A DNA stretch of 64,000 nucleotides from an uncultured Roseobacter sp. (GTDB lineage: Bacteria > Pseudomonadota > Alphaproteobacteria > Rhodobacterales > Rhodobacteraceae): NCBI RefSeq assembly GCF_947492555.1, contig NZ_CANLNE010000001.1, positions 930,001-994,000 on the forward strand, in the 5' to 3' direction. This document shows positions 61,685 through 64,000 of this stretch, piece after piece. The position numbers were made by a program, and so were the translations under genes. The notes under the pieces were generated by a model. It was not told where the DNA came from, did no database searches, and saw only the letters and a list, made by a program, of their open reading frames with translations. Each line of letters starts with the position of its first letter. The stretch's first letter is position 1.

Positions 61685-62824
61685 ATGCAAGACACTCTGA
61701 CAATCCTCGAGCGGCTGTGTGCATTTGATACGACCAGCCACAAGACCAACCTGGAGTGCATAGAGTACTGTCGACAGCTGCTTTCGTCAGCTGGGTTCGA
61801 TGTGACCATCCTGCCGAATGCTGAGGGATCGAAGGCGAACCTTCATGCCGTCACAGGACCAAAAGAAAGGCCTGCGCTGGTTCTGGCCGGGCACACAGAC
61901 GTGGTTCCCGTCGGGGGCCAGCAATGGACATCCGATCCATTCAAACTGACACAGAAAGATGGAAAGCTGTTCGCGCGTGGTGCCGTTGATATGAAAGGGT
62001 TTCTCGCGGTCGCGCTTTCCCTCGCCACGACATGGGCTACGGAAGCTCGGGATCGTTCGCTGCACCTCGTTCTCACTTATGACGAGGAAACTGGCTGCTT
62101 CGGCGCGCGGGAAATCTCCGGCTACCTACGCAAAGTTATACCAGCCAATAGCATTTGCATTGTCGGTGAGCCGACCGATATGCGTCCGATCGTGGCGCAT
62201 AAGGGCATTTTGGGTCTTCGGGCAACCGTGGAAGGCTCAGAAGGGCACGCCGCGACAATCGCAACCAAATCCAACGCCATCCATTTCGCATCCGAGCTGG
62301 TGCAGTATCTCCTGGGAAAGTCGCAATACTATTCTGCAATGTCGAGCAAGAACACCTATGCTACCCCCAAATCTACAATACAGGTCGGTCTCATACACGG
62401 CGGCCAAGCACGCAACATGATCGCGAAACGCTGCGAACTGGAGTTTGAATTCCGGCACCTGCCAGAGGATTCAAGCGACGTTTTCCTGACAGAGCTGAAT
62501 GCATTTATGACATCGGACCTGCTTCCAAGAATGACTGGAAACCAGGAGGACGCGTCTATTCAGATAGAGACGCTTTCCAATGTTCCCGCGTTCAGGGTGA
62601 CCGAAAACAGCGAATGCTTAAGGGTGTTGAAGGAGCGTCTCGGGCCGGTCGAAATCGGATGCTGGGATGGCGTTACCGAGGCTGGCTATTATGCTGATGC
62701 TGGTTTGGACACGATCATCTGCGGCCCCGGTTCCATTTCTCAAGCGCATCAGCCAAATGAGTACATCGCTGCGCGCGCTTTAGAAGACTGCAGCAAGCTA
62801 TTGCGTTGTTTAGCTTTGCACTGA
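61685..62824 (+). CDS. argE: Acetylornithine-deacetylase-like M20 amidohydrolase
   Basis: 379 residues: zinc His in LVLAGHTDVVPVGG, bridging Asp in FARGAVDMKGFLAVAL, catalytic and zinc Glu in YDEETGCFGAREI, further ligand VGEPTD and terminal His in ISQAHQPNEYIAA. The layout is that of ArgE. As part of a transport/catabolic operon it may deacylate an imported N-acyl amino acid instead of serving arginine synthesis, so the gene symbol indicates family. The start is ATG 61685. Confidence 0.85.
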   Translation: MQDTLTILERLCAFDTTSHKTNLECIEYCRQLLSSAGFDVTILPNAEGSKANLHAVTGPKERPALVLAGHTDVVPVGGQQWTSDPFKLTQKDGKLFARGAVDMKGFLAVALSLATTWATEARDRSLHLVLTYDEETGCFGAREISGYLRKVIPANSICIVGEPTDMRPIVAHKGILGLRATVEGSEGHAATIATKSNAIHFASELVQYLLGKSQYYSAMSSKNTYATPKSTIQVGLIHGGQARNMIAKRCELEFEFRHLPEDSSDVFLTELNAFMTSDLLPRMTGNQEDASIQIETLSNVPAFRVTENSECLRVLKERLGPVEIGCWDGVTEAGYYADAGLDTIICGPGSISQAHQPNEYIAARALEDCSKLLRCLALH

Positions 62825-63461
62825 AGGGAAGTACTTCGCCATGAAGCTAACATTGGAGCCCTTGCAGCGAAGGTTCACTTTGTCCCGCGTCTCGTAAATT
62901 CGTCTACAAAACTTCTCCGCGCGATGAACGAACGGCGGCTATCTCTGCCGCTGCGCAGCGCTGTGCTCCGAGCACTTGCCGCGATTTTCGTGCAGCATGC
63001 GCTCGCAGCGAAGAAAGTGAATCACAGGTTAGGAAAATTGGGCGGCTCAGCTAACATGCCTTAAGGACCTGGCCCGGTAGCAGCGCTTCCCTGTTCGTTC
63101 CTATTCTATCGCTGATACCGGACCAAAATTTCCCTGTTAACATGTTTAGGGGAATCCCACCCAAACTGCTGTATTCTTTGCCGAAACAAAGTCGACAAGC
63201 TAGATTATCGGCAAAATCGGCATTTTTTCCCTGTACTTTCCCTGTTAACAGGGAAATTTGGCACAGACTGCCTAGCTTAGGACTGCGTCCACAGCCACAA
63301 AATCTCTTTGTGTGTCGTCCGGCGTGAATCGCCACTTGTCCGGCTAGAGATGCAACTTTCGTCGGGTAAGAACGCAAATTTGCAAATGAAGTTCAGGTTT
63401 TTTGGGGATAACCGACGACCGCAGCCTTTCAGTCTGCAGGGCCTTTGAAAGACATCCGTCA
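62825..63461. other. Intergenic region with spacer repeat and CCCTGTT repeat
   Basis: 637 bp without a gene. A GC-rich spacer-repeat stretch (62925-63030, ...ctgccgctgcgcagcgctgtg...) is followed by the second CCCTGTT-rich repeat (63085-63300). The rest, up to the leftward regulator's stop, shows nothing. Confidence 0.4.
63085..63300. repeat. CCCTGTT-rich repeat, copy 2
   Basis: Begins GCTTCCCTGTTCGTT like copy 1 at 34131, and continues with AATTTCCCTGTTAACATG, CGGCATTTTTTCCCTG, then CCCTGTTAACAGGG (a palindrome, 63240-63253) and AAATTTGGCACAGACTGCC. It ends TCCACAGCCAC where copy 1 has TGCACAGCCAA, the start of the att-like core. Possibly an unoccupied site of the same family. Confidence 0.6.
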
Positions 63462-64000
63462 CTAGCACGTTTGTCCCGCGATGAGATTGAACCCCAAATC
63501 GACTACTCTTCCGGCGTCTTCCGCAAGATCAGTCTCTGGCATGGACAGGAATTTCCCTGCTTGTTTCCCCATCTCGTAGCGAGGAGTTTCAACGGTCGTC
63601 AGGCCTACGGGTAAGGCCTCAAGAAATGGCAAACCGTTAAAGCCTGCGAGTGCAATATCTTCAGGCATCCGGATGCCGTTTGACAGGCAATGCATGATGC
63701 CGCCGGTTGCTAAATCATCGTTCGAATAGTAGATCGCGTCTGGTCTGTCGGGGCGCGACAAGATTTCTGCGGTCATCCGGCGCCCTTCCATCATTGAGGA
63801 AGGTTTTGAACTGATATTCTCGGACAGCAAAGTTGCGCCTGCGTCGCGTAGCGTTCGTCGGAAACCTTCGAGCCGCTTGCCAGCCCTCAGATCGCGCCCG
63901 CTATGGCTGCCTGCGTAGGCAAATCTGCGGTGCCCTTGCGCCAACATGTGCTTTGCGGTGGCATGACCCGCAGCAATCTGAGACATGCCGAAAGCCAGTG
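63462..64000 (-). CDS. LacI-family regulator, N-terminus beyond window edge
   Basis: At least 179 residues of the sugar-binding domain, open through the right edge. Periplasmic-binding-protein-like blocks: GMSQIAAGHATAKHMLAQGHRRFAYAG, RPDAIYYSNDDLATGGIMHCLSNGIRMPEDIALAGFNG and PVGLTTVETPRYEMGKQAG. This resembles gluconate-type (GntR of the LacI family) repressors. The DNA-binding domain is outside the window, so its operator cannot be guessed. Confidence 0.85.
   Translation of the reverse strand, partial: LAFGMSQIAAGHATAKHMLAQGHRRFAYAGSHSGRDLRAGKRLEGFRRTLRDAGATLLSENISSKPSSMMEGRRMTAEILSRPDRPDAIYYSNDDLATGGIMHCLSNGIRMPEDIALAGFNGLPFLEALPVGLTTVETPRYEMGKQAGKFLSMPETDLAEDAGRVVDLGFNLIAGQTC

Noticed and set aside
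63051-63377. 108-codon minus frame at the right end
   Set aside because: It lies across the CCCTGTT-rich non-coding repeat and has no family resemblance.

Overview
The window looks like a chromosome segment of a marine alphaproteobacterium, most likely a Rhodobacteraceae (Roseobacter-group) member. The grounds are moderately high GC, a CCA-encoding tRNA-Gln, TRAP and amino-acid ABC transport operons, a DUF3489-DUF2924-serine recombinase module, and gene repertoires typical of that group. This is inference from gene content; no species marker is present.

Core-like left flank (1-7480): an outer-membrane barrel protein cut by the window edge, a minus-strand metabolic operon (2-hydroxyacid dehydrogenase, gamma-glutamyltransferase, FAD-linked 2-hydroxyacid oxidase), an SH3-domain secreted protein, a quinone-oxidoreductase-like enzyme, and tRNA-Gln(TTG).

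Accessory island array (7481 to about 37.7 kb): a serine-recombinase element abuts the 3' end of tRNA-Gln. It carries a defence-like operon (SIR2, HerA ATPase, reverse transcriptase, unknown protein), a DUF3800 protein, a TPM-domain protein, a histone-deacetylase-like hydrolase and two closely related small tyrosine recombinases. Between those two recombinases lies the most striking structure of the window, a six-gene operon present twice as two convergent arms (22547-26851 and 31493-27316). Each arm encodes a small membrane protein, a secreted protein with seven Cys-pair repeats, a DUF1611 P-loop protein, an Orr-like PLP racemase and two small proteins. A 2OG-Fe(II) oxygenase and a BLUF photoreceptor follow. 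The att-like core then recurs at 34338, with a second, truncated, apparently identical 1.25-kb copy of the recombinase 3' region. This is followed by a mosaic of broken genes: DUF4297 nuclease, DNA methyltransferase and GHKL ATPase. I read this as a second, decayed element accreted in tandem.

Right flank (38-64 kb): amine/amino-acid catabolism. One minus-strand block holds TRAP transporter genes, a creatinase-like M24 hydrolase, a class III aminotransferase, a HAD hydrolase, an Lrp regulator, a succinate-semialdehyde dehydrogenase, a tartrate/malate-type dehydrogenase, CsaA and an EamA exporter. A plus-strand block holds a D-2-hydroxyglutarate-dehydrogenase-like enzyme with alanine dehydrogenase, then Crp and LysR regulators, then threonine aldolase, an amino-acid ABC transporter, ProC and an ArgE-like deacylase. 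The window ends inside a LacI-type regulator.
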